DNA of 64,000 nucleotides from an uncultured Candidatus Melainabacteria bacterium (lineage in GTDB: Bacteria; Cyanobacteriota; Vampirovibrionia; Gastranaerophilales; Gastranaerophilaceae). Both the position numbers and the translations under genes were made by a program. Location: assembly GCA_934717855.1 (NCBI GenBank), contig CAKUZI010000001.1:62001-126000 (forward strand), given 5' to 3'. Positions 35,443-44,447 of the stretch are shown here, piece by piece (position 1 is the first letter of the stretch; each line of letters begins with the position of its first letter). The notes below the pieces were generated by a model that worked only from the letters and a program-made list of their open reading frames with translations, ran no database searches and was not told the DNA's origin.

Positions 35443-37092
35443 ATGGCTACAAAAGAATTTTTTACGGATTCTGAAGAATTGAAAAAGTTAATGTCAGCAG
35501 CACGTGCAACTATTACTGCACCGTTTTTTGGCAATAATGTTGAAGAAGTTAAGTCTGTTTCTGAGGCTTATAAACTTGCAAAAAACAGTCCTGGTACAAT
35601 TGAATTAACAGGAATGCCTGTATTTAAACCTGAGAAAATAGGGCTTCCTCAAGGTGCAAATCAATTGTTATTCAACGACGGAACTGTTGTGGGACGTTGT
35701 GCTGCTGCAAGAAAAATCGTTGGTGAACCAAATTGTGATTTAAAATATTTATTACCAATTATTCGTGAAGCTGTTTACAATACTCGTGACAGATTAATGT
35801 ACAGAACAGAAGCTGTTGTTGGCTTGGATAAAGATTACATGATTAAGGCTCACTTGTTAATTCCGGAAGGTTTTGAAAACATTATGTATTCTTGGATGTT
35901 AAACTTCCAGTACATCAACGAAGCTTATGCAGATATGTATGCAGAATCAAGAGAATTGCCAGAGGGCGATATTTATGTATTCTCTGATCCTGATTGGACA
36001 CACCCTGACTTCCCATACGGTTTAACTTTCTTTGATCCGGAACACAATTGTGCTGTAATTTTAGGTATGAGATATTTCGGAGAACACAAGAAAGGTACTT
36101 TGACTTTGGCTTGGGGGTGTGCAGCTCGTAACGGTTATGCTTCTTGTCACGGTGGTATGAAACGTTATAATTTAGACGGTGGGAAATCTTTCCAAGTTGC
36201 AGTATTTGGTTTGTCCGGTTCTGGAAAATCTACAATTACTCACGCAAAACATAACAATAAATACAATATCACTGTTTTACACGATGATGCGTTTATCATT
36301 AATGTTCATGACAAATATTCAATTGCATTGGAACCTGCATATTTCGATAAAACAGCAGATTACCCTATCGGTTGCGAAGATAATAAATTTATTCTTACCC
36401 AACAAAACGCCGGTGCAATCGCTTTAGCAGACGGCAAAGTTGTTTCTGTAACAGAAGATATTAGAAATGGTAACGGACGTGCGGTTAAATCAAAATTGTG
36501 GTCACCAAACAGAGTTGATAGAATTAATGAACCTATCAATGCGATTTTCTGGTTAATGAAAGATCCTACAATTCCTCCTGTATTGAAATTGTCAGGTGCT
36601 TCTTTAGGTTCTGCAATGGGTGCAACTTTAGCTACAAAACGATCTTCTGCAGAAAGATTGGCTGCAGGAGTTGACCCTAATGCTCTTGTTGTTGAACCTT
36701 ACGCTAACCCATTCAGAGTATATCCGCTAGCAGTTGATTATACAAGATTTAAGCAATTAATAGAAGACGGTGTTGATTGCTATATTTTGAATACCGGAGA
36801 ATTTATGGGTACAAAGGTTAAACCGGCTCATACTTTAGGTATTATTGAAGCAATTGTTGAAGGCAAAGCTAATTTCCATAAATGGGAAAACTTCTCAGAT
36901 ATTGAAATTATGGATGTTGACGGTTTTGAAACTTCTTTTGCAAACAAAGAATATGCAGAACAATTTGTTGCTCGCATGAACGACAGAATATCTTTTGTAA
37001 AATCTAGAGATACAGAAAAAGCTGGAATTGATAAACTTCCGGAAGATGCTCTAGCTGCATTGGAAGCTGTTGTTAAAGAAGTAAAAGCATAA
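35443..37092 (+). CDS. pckA: Divergent ATP-type phosphoenolpyruvate carboxykinase
   Basis: 549 aa from ATG 35443, which has AAAGGAG 6 nt upstream. It would interconvert oxaloacetate and PEP with ATP/ADP. The kinase-1a P-loop is VAVFGLSGSGKSTITH, followed by LHDDAFIIN in the kinase-2 position. The upstream CASCHGGMKRYNLDGGKSF block resembles the substrate region. Overall divergent from E. coli Pck, so a related nucleotide-dependent enzyme is possible. Own promoter and strong terminator. Confidence 0.72.
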   Translation: MATKEFFTDSEELKKLMSAARATITAPFFGNNVEEVKSVSEAYKLAKNSPGTIELTGMPVFKPEKIGLPQGANQLLFNDGTVVGRCAAARKIVGEPNCDLKYLLPIIREAVYNTRDRLMYRTEAVVGLDKDYMIKAHLLIPEGFENIMYSWMLNFQYINEAYADMYAESRELPEGDIYVFSDPDWTHPDFPYGLTFFDPEHNCAVILGMRYFGEHKKGTLTLAWGCAARNGYASCHGGMKRYNLDGGKSFQVAVFGLSGSGKSTITHAKHNNKYNITVLHDDAFIINVHDKYSIALEPAYFDKTADYPIGCEDNKFILTQQNAGAIALADGKVVSVTEDIRNGNGRAVKSKLWSPNRVDRINEPINAIFWLMKDPTIPPVLKLSGASLGSAMGATLATKRSSAERLAAGVDPNALVVEPYANPFRVYPLAVDYTRFKQLIEDGVDCYILNTGEFMGTKVKPAHTLGIIEAIVEGKANFHKWENFSDIEIMDVDGFETSFANKEYAEQFVARMNDRISFVKSRDTEKAGIDKLPEDALAALEAVVKEVKA

Positions 37093-37111
37093 TAATTTAA
37101 CTAAAAAAAAT

Positions 37112-37147
37112 AAAAGACGGGTTAAGTGTTTTGAACCCGTCTTTTTT
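37112..37147 (+). terminator. Intrinsic terminator of pckA
   Basis: 12-bp perfect stem (37112-37123 and 37134-37145), T-run. A TATAAT (about 37152) for the next gene starts just after it. Confidence 0.85.
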
Positions 37148-37183
37148 ATGCTATAATTATTCTCAAAAAGAGGGTTGATAAAG

Positions 37184-37642
37184 ATGTCTAAAAAAAGAGC
37201 TATGTCTACACTGGGGTACGCAATTGCGTTAGTAATTATCCTTGGTGTTGTTATGATAATCAGCGCACCAATGATGATAGACAAATACAAAAATAATAAA
37301 GAGTCTCCAAATGATAGTTATTCTAAAAATGACGATTACAGATCTAGATATTCAAGAGAGGATAGGGAAGAAAATTATAATGCTTCTCAGAGAGATACTT
37401 CGTCAGATGAAGTCTATGAACAATTAAGAATAATGGAAGATAGAATGAATTCAAGACTTAATCTTATAGAGTCGAGACAATCCAAAACTTCTACTATGCC
37501 TCAGCAATCAACATCAGACAAATATGTTTGCGAAATTGAGGGAAATGTTGATGCTGACGGGAATGTTACTCCGATAGACAATATGAGTATGAATGAAGTA
37601 AGAAAAAGAAAAATAGTTTTTGTATGTGAATATAGATATTAA
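37184..37642 (+). CDS. Single-pass membrane protein of unknown function
   Basis: 152 aa from ATG 37184 (AGAGGG upstream). One N-terminal membrane helix (GYAIALVIILGVVMIISAPMM) after a basic start, then a polar Ser/Asp/Arg-rich coil and a small C-terminal domain (YVCEIEGNVDADGNVTPIDN). It looks pilin-like in layout but lacks the FTLxE signal. Not recognised. Confidence 0.6.
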   Translation: MSKKRAMSTLGYAIALVIILGVVMIISAPMMIDKYKNNKESPNDSYSKNDDYRSRYSREDREENYNASQRDTSSDEVYEQLRIMEDRMNSRLNLIESRQSKTSTMPQQSTSDKYVCEIEGNVDADGNVTPIDNMSMNEVRKRKIVFVCEYRY

Positions 37643-37675
37643 AATTTGGTCGTATTGCATTCTATAAATAAAAAA

Positions 37676-37699
37676 GAAGCTCGATAAAAATCGGGCTTC
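37676..37699 (-). terminator. Hairpin terminator, mainly for the ferredoxin gene
   Basis: 9-bp stem with one G-U pair (37676-37684 and 37691-37699). The minus-strand exit is a long T-run; it may also stop the 37184 transcript. Confidence 0.65.
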
Positions 37700-37725
37700 T
37701 TCATTTATGTTGTTAAATATTTAAA

Positions 37726-37902
37726 CTATTCAACTTCGATTGCTGATACTGGGCAAGCTTCTGCTGCTTCTTTTACGCAATCCATGTTATCTGCTACAGC
37801 TGATTCATCAACTTGAGCAACACCGTCTACTGAAAATACAGCGTCACAAATTGATTCGCAAGCGCCGCATCCGATACAAGAATCGTTTACTGTTACTGTC
37901 AT
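37726..37902 (-). CDS. Single-cluster [4Fe-4S] ferredoxin
   Basis: 58 aa small soluble electron carrier. Cluster ligands: C9, C12, C15 in CIGCGACE and C50 in ACPVSAIEVE. Extra C19 and C42 may form the disulfide known in mono-cluster ferredoxins. Very acidic. GGAG lies 9 nt before ATG. A likely electron donor for the radical SAM or activase-type enzymes here (inference). Confidence 0.9.
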   Translation of the reverse strand: MTVTVNDSCIGCGACESICDAVFSVDGVAQVDESAVADNMDCVKEAAEACPVSAIEVE

Positions 37903-37999
37903 TTCTACTTTCTCCTTATAGTTTCATACAATTGTGAATTTCTTCACAATCTTGATTATAATATAAAAGATTTTAAATTTCAATTGGATAAAATAAAAA

Positions 38000-39178
38000 T
38001 TATATTTCTAACCAATTTTTAATTCTACTTGCAATATAATCAAAACCTTTAATCATTCCGAGGTTTTCGCCATTTTGTTTTTTGTTGAAAACAAGAATTG
38101 GGACATATTCTCTTGTATGATCAGTTCCCGGAACAGTTGGGTCACAACCATGATCTGCTGTAATAATTAACAAGTCATCATCACTCATTGCATCAACAAT
38201 ATCGTCAACATAGGTGTCAATTTCTTCAATAGCATTTCCATAACCTTTTGCGTCGTTTCTGTGACCAAAAAGCATGTCTGTATCCACGAGATTTGTAAAG
38301 ATAAATGAGTTTGGATTAGAGTATTTTGCATTTTTATCATACGCAATTTCGTTTAAATTAAGTTCATTTTTTACAGCTTTCAGTGTAAGTTCTAAGCCCT
38401 CTTTATTACAACCTGTGTGTATTGCGTGGGTGATACCTGATTTAGAAAAAATATCTTCAATTTTACCAATACCGACAACTTTTGCGCCTTTATCTTTAAT
38501 TTCATTTAAAACTGAATGAGGAGGCACCATTGAATAGTCTCTTCTGTCTTTAGAAATTCTTGTTGGCTTGCCGTCAATAATCTTATATGGTCGTGCGATT
38601 ACTCTAGAAACATTCCAACCGCCATTGTCTAAAATTCTTCTTGCTGTCGTACACCAAGCGTAAAGTGTTTCAAGTGGAATTAAATCAGTATCAACCGCGA
38701 TTTGAAAAACGCTGTCAGCACTTGTATAAACGATTGGAAATTTAGTTTTATGATGTTCTTCATTTAATTCCGTAATAATTGCGGTTCCGCTTGCCGGTCT
38801 GTTAGCTAAAACCCCGCCACAATTTGTTTCTTTTACAAACTCATCAACAAGTTCTTTGGGAAAACCATTCGGGAAAGTTGCAAAAGGTTTGGCAGAAATT
38901 ATCCCTGCCATTTCCCAGTGACCTGTTGTTGTATCTTTACCTTTAGATTTTTCTTCCATAATTCCGTATTGAGCAGTAGGGTTTTCAACCTTGCTAATTC
39001 CCATATAGTCTTGAATATTGCCTAAGCCCATTTTCTCCATGTTTGGAACATTTAATCCATTATTAAATTTACAAACATTTCTTAAAGTGTTACATTCCTG
39101 AATATCGTTAAACTCTCTGCAATCAGGCATTGCACCTGTGCCCATAGAGTCTATAACCATTACAATTGCTCGTTTCAT
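38000..39178 (-). CDS. deoB: Phosphopentomutase
   Basis: 392 aa alkaline-phosphatase-fold enzyme moving phosphate between C1 and C5 of (deoxy)ribose. Metal ligands are in VMVIDSMGTGAMPD at the N-terminus and in ITADHGCDPTVPGTDHTREY near the C-terminus; the phosphorylated Thr lies in KGKDTTTGHWEM. Full length. It lies 35 bp after the 39214 gene on the same strand. Confidence 0.95.
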   Translation of the reverse strand: MKRAIVMVIDSMGTGAMPDCREFNDIQECNTLRNVCKFNNGLNVPNMEKMGLGNIQDYMGISKVENPTAQYGIMEEKSKGKDTTTGHWEMAGIISAKPFATFPNGFPKELVDEFVKETNCGGVLANRPASGTAIITELNEEHHKTKFPIVYTSADSVFQIAVDTDLIPLETLYAWCTTARRILDNGGWNVSRVIARPYKIIDGKPTRISKDRRDYSMVPPHSVLNEIKDKGAKVVGIGKIEDIFSKSGITHAIHTGCNKEGLELTLKAVKNELNLNEIAYDKNAKYSNPNSFIFTNLVDTDMLFGHRNDAKGYGNAIEEIDTYVDDIVDAMSDDDLLIITADHGCDPTVPGTDHTREYVPILVFNKKQNGENLGMIKGFDYIASRIKNWLEI

Positions 39179-39213
39179 ATTTTTCCCCTTTTCTTACCCC
39201 AATTTTAGCAATT

Positions 39214-39747
39214 TTATTCTGCAATGTCAATTACTGAATATGCGTTGAAATCAAGACATCCGTATATAATTTGCACGTGATAATTTCCGTGTGGTAAAAG
39301 TTTAACAAAATTAATACTTGGTTCTCCAAAATCATCGTTTGTTTCTTCGGCAGGAAGCTTTGCAATTACTGTATGTCCTTGATAAAGCATCAAAAAAGTT
39401 TGACCGTTTTCTTTTTTACCCTCAACTTGATAGTGTCCGACAGGAATTATTCCATCTCCAACTTTTAGTGATAAAGGGATTAGAAGTATCGGAAGTTCCT
39501 TTGTTGTATTGCTTAAAGCTTCTGTTTCGTTACTTTGAGAAAAACTTTCGCCTTTTGGAATATTTTTGTCTTTTTTCTTTTTTTGTTTTTGTTTTTTGCT
39601 ATCTAATGCTTTTTGAAAATCTTGCTCTGATACAGCTTGCTGTCCGTATACATTTTGATCCCCAAAATTATCCCACAAATCACCATCTGCAATTGCGAGA
39701 TTGCTCGTAAAAAAAAGAATAAAGATTAAAGATAAAATTTTTCTCAT
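39214..39747 (-). CDS. Secreted protein of unknown function
   Basis: 177 aa with signal peptide MRKILSLIFILFFTSNLAIA. A Lys-rich linker (SKKQKQKKKKDKNIPKG) precedes a beta-rich C-terminal domain (GDGIIPVGHYQVEGKKENGQ). Not recognised. Upstream of deoB in the same direction. Confidence 0.65.
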   Translation of the reverse strand: MRKILSLIFILFFTSNLAIADGDLWDNFGDQNVYGQQAVSEQDFQKALDSKKQKQKKKKDKNIPKGESFSQSNETEALSNTTKELPILLIPLSLKVGDGIIPVGHYQVEGKKENGQTFLMLYQGHTVIAKLPAEETNDDFGEPSINFVKLLPHGNYHVQIIYGCLDFNAYSVIDIAE

Positions 39748-39800
39748 AATTATATAATAATGAAATTTTATAAAAAGTATACATCTTTTTATATGAAATA

Positions 39801-39829
39801 TTGAAAACTCCTGAAAAACATGGTAAAAT
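39801..39829 (+). promoter_or_regulatory. Promoter of the G10-tract ORF (leaderless type)
   Basis: TTGAAA (39801-39806), 17 nt, TAAAAT (39824-39829) with TG before it. ATG 39836 is 6 nt downstream of the -10. Confidence 0.6.
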
Positions 39830-39835
39830 AAGCAT

Positions 39836-39925
39836 ATGAAGTTTAAAGATGAGCTGAAAATTTATGAATTAGCACGAAAAAGAGCCGTCGGGGGGGGGGC
39901 AGTGCGCCGTCACTACTACGTTTAG
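39836..39925 (+). CDS. Short ORF carrying a poly-G tract, possibly a switched-off reading frame
   Basis: 29 aa (MKFKDELKIYELARKRAV, then GGG and a short tail) starting 6 nt after a good promoter, with no Shine-Dalgarno. Ten consecutive G lie at 39890-39899. With the tract as read, translation stops at 39925. With one more G or two fewer, the frame would run without a stop through 39991 and into the prepilin at 40270. Whether it is a real protein is uncertain. Confidence 0.4.
   Translation: MKFKDELKIYELARKRAVGGGAVRRHYYV
39890..39899. repeat. Homopolymeric G10 tract
   Basis: Ten G in a row in a genome of low GC, within codons 19-22 of the 39836 ORF. Length should be confirmed from reads. Confidence 0.85.
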
Positions 39926-40262
39926 ATAGATGGGGGAATAAAGCAGCTAGGCAGCTAGGAAGCGAGGCAGCTAAGCGTGATTTAGATGCAATGCAAAGTT
40001 CCTCTCTCCTAGGGAGAGAGATAGAGAGAGGGGTTGAATCTAATAAAGCAGATTTAGAGGCAAAGTCCGTATCAGAAGCAGCTAAGCAGCTAGGAAACGA
40101 AGCAGCTAAGTGTAATATTTTAATCTCGCCCCTTGAGGGTGAGAAGAAAATTCTTAGCGAATTATGTGAGCTTAGAAATTTCAGAGAGGGGTATAAAAAA
40201 CCTAAAAACACAGATCGCGCAACGGGGTGCGCGATTGTATGTGTTGGTGAAAAGAAAGGGAA
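39926..40262. repeat. GC-richer hairpin and repeat region upstream of a prepilin gene
   Basis: Composition differs from neighbours. It holds two related GCAGCTAGGAARCGARGCAG copies (about 39950-39978 and 40087-40112), a perfect hairpin CTCTCTCC-TAG-GGAGAGAG (40002-40020), a CTCGCCCC/GGGTGAG hairpin near 40126-40144 and ATCGCGCA/TGCGCGAT arms at 40214-40221 and 40228-40235. Open frames on both strands here look like by-products of these repeats. Possibly a miniature or REP-like element remnant. Confidence 0.55.
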
Positions 40263-40269
40263 AATAATA

Positions 40270-41100
40270 ATGAATAAAAATAATTTACAGCAAAAACAAC
40301 CTAATAATCCAACTGCTTTTCCTGAAACGAACCATTCACCACTACCAGATACGGTCTTTTCACGTTTCACGTCTCACTTTTCACCTAAACGAAAATCCGC
40401 ATTTACTTTAGCAGAAGTTCTTATCACTCTAGGTGTTATTGGAGTAATTGCATCTTTGACTTTACCAAATTTAATTGCTAATTATCAAGAAAAAGTTGCT
40501 ACTGTAAGGTTAAAAAAAGTATATTCAACGATTTCAAACGCATATAGCTTGTTATTAGAAGATGAAGGTGACCCTACCCAGTGGAATGATGTTGAAAGTT
40601 TTGTAGACATTTCTGAAAAATTTGCTAAATATATTAATAAAGCAAAAGTTTGTAGTGTTGGAGATACTGGTTGTTTTAAACACGTTCCAAGAAAGGATTT
40701 AACAGGAAAAGCTGTTGATGTTTTATATCAAAGAGGGGCAATTGTTCTTAGTGATGGAGCTGTTATAGGTTTTGATTCACAAGTTTCTCTTGAAGAATCA
40801 TTACAATGTAGCAGGCTAAATCATTGTTTTACAATTGTGACAGATATAAATGGTGATAAACGACCAAATCAATGGGGAGTTGATACTTTTACTTTTCATG
40901 TTGGTGAAAAACAAATTCTTCCTAGAGGAGCGGCTTCAACTCATGGAGCAGCGAAAACTTGTATCCCTACAGGAGGTGGTTCTGCTGGTTGGTGGAATGG
41001 TTCTGGATGTGGGGCGTGGGTAATTTATAACGAAAACATGGATTATCTTAAATGCACTAAAGGAAATAATAATTATTGTGGACAAAAATACTACTTCTAA
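40270..41100 (+). CDS. Type IV prepilin-like protein with unusually long leader
   Basis: 276 aa from ATG 40270 (AAAGGG upstream). The class III signal SAFTLAEVLITLGVIGVIAS begins only at about residue 49, so the leader is some 50 residues, rich in Asn, Pro, Thr and Phe, against 6-20 in most prepilins. The mature part contains DGAVIGFDSQ and TDINGDKRPNQWGVDTFTF, matching the 7804 prepilin. The true start may be downstream, or the leader may come from the repeat region upstream. Confidence 0.75.
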   Translation: MNKNNLQQKQPNNPTAFPETNHSPLPDTVFSRFTSHFSPKRKSAFTLAEVLITLGVIGVIASLTLPNLIANYQEKVATVRLKKVYSTISNAYSLLLEDEGDPTQWNDVESFVDISEKFAKYINKAKVCSVGDTGCFKHVPRKDLTGKAVDVLYQRGAIVLSDGAVIGFDSQVSLEESLQCSRLNHCFTIVTDINGDKRPNQWGVDTFTFHVGEKQILPRGAASTHGAAKTCIPTGGGSAGWWNGSGCGAWVIYNENMDYLKCTKGNNNYCGQKYYF

Positions 41101-41132
41101 AATTTTTATAAGTGGTTAAATGTGAATTGATT

Positions 41133-42143
41133 TTAATTTAGCAAAGCCTGTACATCGATATTTGTTTTCAATTTCAATGCGTAAATATCGCTACGTGTAA
41201 AATCTTTCATTTTTACGGCATCTTTTTCAGTTGTTACAATTATTCCTGTAGGAAGTTCTTCTTCTGTATACATATGATGATCGTCAAAATCTACTGTTTG
41301 CTTTATTTGGTAATTATTCAAAAATTGATAAAATTGTTTTGGTTGACCGATGGCGCAAACAGCTGTGATTTCTGCTCCATCTGCTAATCTTTCACCGGTT
41401 TTTATATTATAAACAAAATCCGGTTCTGTTTTGCAGATAATTGCATCAACTTTCATTTTTTTAGTCATTATTTTAGCTAATTTTTCGGCACGAGAATGAT
41501 CGAAATCTTTGCTAACTACAACAAGTTTGTTAATCCTAGAAAGAGCTTCCATCCCCTCTCTCAAAGGCCCCGCTGGCAAAAGTTTTTCATTTCCAAATCC
41601 CATTTTGCTGTCAGTTAAAACAATATCTAAATCACGATAAAGTTTTCTATGCTGAAACCCATCATCCAAAATAATTTTATTAGCCTCAAATTTTTCAACT
41701 GCGAATTTTGCTCCCTCGTAGCGATTTTTTGTTGTAATTACAATAACACCCGGAGTATTTTGAGCAAGCCAAAAAGGTTCATCTCCGGCTAATTGAGCGT
41801 TGTAAAAAACTTTTTCACCATCAGAAATAACATTGATATTTTTATTAGAAAGCTTGCCCCCATAACCTCTTGAAACAATCGCAACTTTTTCGCCATTTGC
41901 AATTAAATATTTTGCAATTTCTGAAACAACAGGTGTTTTTCCAACTCCACCTGTCGTAATATTTCCTACAGAAATCACAAATGCATCAACTTTTTTAGGT
42001 TGTAAAATTCCTTTATCGTAAAGTTTGTTTTTTAGTCCGCTGGCGACACCATAAAAGATTGAACCAAACTCCAAAAGTTTTACAAACAACCCTTTTGCTT
42101 TTTTGTCATAATGAATTTTTGTAATTTCTGTTTTCAAATTCAT
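41133..42143 (-). CDS. lpxK: Tetraacyldisaccharide 4'-kinase
   Basis: 336 aa. It phosphorylates the lipid A precursor at the inner membrane. Walker A is VGNITTGGVGKTPVVSEIA, with IVSRGYGGK, DDGFQHRKLYRDLDIVL and TTEKDAVKM typical of LpxK. ATG 42143 overlaps the mlaD stop by one base (TAATG); an in-frame TTG at 42161 is weaker. Evidence for a lipopolysaccharide-type outer membrane. Confidence 0.94.
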   Translation of the reverse strand: MNLKTEITKIHYDKKAKGLFVKLLEFGSIFYGVASGLKNKLYDKGILQPKKVDAFVISVGNITTGGVGKTPVVSEIAKYLIANGEKVAIVSRGYGGKLSNKNINVISDGEKVFYNAQLAGDEPFWLAQNTPGVIVITTKNRYEGAKFAVEKFEANKIILDDGFQHRKLYRDLDIVLTDSKMGFGNEKLLPAGPLREGMEALSRINKLVVVSKDFDHSRAEKLAKIMTKKMKVDAIICKTEPDFVYNIKTGERLADGAEITAVCAIGQPKQFYQFLNNYQIKQTVDFDDHHMYTEEELPTGIIVTTEKDAVKMKDFTRSDIYALKLKTNIDVQALLN

Positions 42144-43504
42144 TAGAACATTAATCTCCAAAGTAAAAATCTTTTATTTAATTTTTCAGAGAATTTTCTT
42201 AAGTTGCAAGTTGTTTCTCTTGTATCTTCAATAATAGATTGTAATTCTGTTTTCTTTTCCGGAGTAAGTTTGTTTACTGTATTCAATGTCGTAGAAATAT
42301 CTACCATTGCTGTGTTCACATTTGCAACTGCACGATTAATATCTTTTTTCAATTGATCGTCTTTTGTCATGGAATTTACATAACCACTAATTTCATTGAC
42401 ATTATGAGTAATTGCTCGCAAATCTTCTGCCATTTGTTCTGCTTCTTTTTCATCGCCGATAATTTTATTTAAGTTTTGAGAAAGCTTATCGACTGAATTT
42501 GCAGTAGAAATTACTGTAGTTTTGAATTGAGGATCGCCAATTATATTATTAATATTGTATGACAGCATGTTAAAGTCAGTAGTAGCTTTATCCATCATAA
42601 CCATTAATTGTTTCAAATCACTGCTGGAATCATCAATCAAACGATTAAGTTTACCCATTGTAACACTTGTTTGTCCGGTTAAAGAATTTATATTTCGGAC
42701 AGACATCTTTAATTCCGCAATAACTTGATCCGATAATAAATCGTTAATTTTTTTGTTAGTTTCTGTTAATGATTCTGCTGCTCTATATTGCCAATCCATA
42801 AAATCTGCAATTCTCATCGGTTCGACAATTGTATATGGTGAAGTTTGGTTTGGGTAAGGCAACGTGATATCATCTAATGTTGAAATTAAAAGTTTATTTG
42901 TTCCTTTTTCTTTAACAACTTTTCCTTTCAAAAATTCCGGCAAAATTAACCCGGGAAGATTGATTACATAATCTATTTTATATGCGTAATTGGTTTTAAT
43001 TCTATCTTTAACGGTAAATGGAACAATATCTTTTGATACAACTTCAATATTTTTAATTTTCCCGACATCATAATATTTTTTATCCAATTTCATTTGAACA
43101 TTGTCATCTTTGTAAAGAATATCTTTGTTCAACATCGGAATATAAACTGTTCTGATTTTAGGAGGAGTAATTTCAAGAAACAACTCTCCAATTAATCCGG
43201 ATTGTTGAATAGAAAAAGTTGAAGCTTTGGGAATTTTTACACTTGGGTCAGTTATAACGAATTTAACATTAACGTAGCTGTTTTCGCCATCAATTACAGG
43301 CGTAATTTCTTCCACCTGACCAACTCTCAAGCCCATCATCTGAACACCGGCTCCGGGACGCATTCCGTTTACATCTTTAAATTGAATTTCAATCCTGCCA
43401 GCTGAAGAAAAAGTCCTGCCTTTAACTTTAAAAACAACGCCAATTAGCAATACGAGAGCTAAAAGAGTTAAAAGTCCTACTTTAAAAGATGATGAAAATT
43501 TCAT
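42143..43504 (-). CDS. MlaD/MCE-domain lipid transport protein
   Basis: 453 aa from ATG 43504 (AAAGGG upstream). One N-terminal membrane helix (VGLLTLLALVLLIGVVF), an MCE domain (VNGMRPGAGVQMMGLRVGQV, QSGLIGELFLEITPP), and a long helical C-terminal part (about residues 230-440) as in MlaD/PqiB/Ttg2C proteins. It would form the periplasmic ring of a phospholipid transporter. The ATPase and permease genes are not adjacent. Translationally coupled to lpxK. Confidence 0.88.
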   Translation of the reverse strand: MKFSSSFKVGLLTLLALVLLIGVVFKVKGRTFSSAGRIEIQFKDVNGMRPGAGVQMMGLRVGQVEEITPVIDGENSYVNVKFVITDPSVKIPKASTFSIQQSGLIGELFLEITPPKIRTVYIPMLNKDILYKDDNVQMKLDKKYYDVGKIKNIEVVSKDIVPFTVKDRIKTNYAYKIDYVINLPGLILPEFLKGKVVKEKGTNKLLISTLDDITLPYPNQTSPYTIVEPMRIADFMDWQYRAAESLTETNKKINDLLSDQVIAELKMSVRNINSLTGQTSVTMGKLNRLIDDSSSDLKQLMVMMDKATTDFNMLSYNINNIIGDPQFKTTVISTANSVDKLSQNLNKIIGDEKEAEQMAEDLRAITHNVNEISGYVNSMTKDDQLKKDINRAVANVNTAMVDISTTLNTVNKLTPEKKTELQSIIEDTRETTCNLRKFSEKLNKRFLLWRLMF

Positions 43505-43570
43505 TTGTTGCCCTTTCTTATTTGCAATCATTGTATCAAAAACAAATAAAGTGGGCAAGAAACTTACATT

Positions 43571-44281
43571 TTATAGATAGTTAGCTAAGATGTTTTTTAC
43601 ATAATTTTGAGTTTCTTTATAAGGAGGAACTCCGGAATACTTATCTACCGCATTTGGCCCAGCGTTATATGCTGCGAGTGCTAGAATAACATTCCCATTG
43701 TATTTGTTAAGCATTGATTTTAAATACTTTACTCCGCCCTCTACGTTTTGAACCATGTTATAAGGATCTTTTACTCCCAAATTTTTTGCAGTAGACGGCA
43801 TCAATTGCATCAACCCCATTGCACCGGCTTTAGATTTTGCTTTAGGATTAAACCCAGATTCTTGTTTAATTAATGCTTGAACTAATTTTTCATCAACATT
43901 ATATTTTTTTGAAACTTGGTTGATTACATTTAATACTTGAGATTTTGTAGCCGTTTGTGATGCAGGCATATTAGACTGCAATGCTGCGGCTTCTTGCAAA
44001 GCTCTATCAAGACTTATTTGCGGGTTTTCTTTAATAATGTTTGCATCTACATGTTTCAATTGAGGGTTTAATAGCAATGTTCCAAAATTTGATTGTGTAC
44101 TGGATTGTAAAACTTTTTCAAACGATGGAGTATTAATTTTGTTATTTGGGTAAATTGCATCAAGCGGATTTTGAGCTTCTTGAACATGGGAATTCACTCT
44201 ATTGTTAAGCTGAGTGTATCTTTGCATAGCCTGTGTTTGCCCGCCAGTATTTAATAAATTTTGTATAAATTGTGAGAACAT
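43571..44281 (-). CDS. Lytic transglycosylase (SLT domain), no signal peptide
   Basis: 236 aa. The C-terminal 110 residues are an SLT domain: catalytic Glu141 in IKQESGFNPKAKS, then GAMGLMQLMPSTA, and ALAAYNAGPNAV. It cleaves peptidoglycan glycan strands to 1,6-anhydro ends. The N-terminal 110 residues are polar and Asn/Gln rich; there is no Sec signal, as in some flagellar or secretion-linked transglycosylases. 66 bp before mlaD on the same strand. Confidence 0.88.
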   Translation of the reverse strand: MFSQFIQNLLNTGGQTQAMQRYTQLNNRVNSHVQEAQNPLDAIYPNNKINTPSFEKVLQSSTQSNFGTLLLNPQLKHVDANIIKENPQISLDRALQEAAALQSNMPASQTATKSQVLNVINQVSKKYNVDEKLVQALIKQESGFNPKAKSKAGAMGLMQLMPSTAKNLGVKDPYNMVQNVEGGVKYLKSMLNKYNGNVILALAAYNAGPNAVDKYSGVPPYKETQNYVKNILANYL

Positions 44282-44408
44282 TGTTTCCCTCTGAAAAATT
44301 TTCTACCTAATCTTACAATTATATTTTACACTGATGAATAGAGTTGTATATCATTTGAATTAATGATTTTTTAGAAAATGTCAATCGAAAAATTAATTCA
44401 TTGATAGA

Positions 44409-44438
44409 GGGGGGGGAGTAGTTCTGCGCGTACGCGCA
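44409..44438. repeat. G8 tract and GC-rich palindrome
   Basis: Eight G at 44409-44416, then the 14-nt palindrome TGCGCGTACGCGCA at about 44424-44437, in an otherwise AT-rich gap (44282-44447) between queA and the transglycosylase gene. No T-run follows on either strand, so it is not a clear terminator. Role unknown. Confidence 0.5.
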
Positions 44439-44447
44439 AATAAAAAG

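Noticed and set aside
39843..40370. 175-aa minus-strand ORF
   Set aside because: No ribosome site; it crosses the hairpin repeats and the G10 tract and is open because of their composition. The opposite strand carries the better start and promoter.
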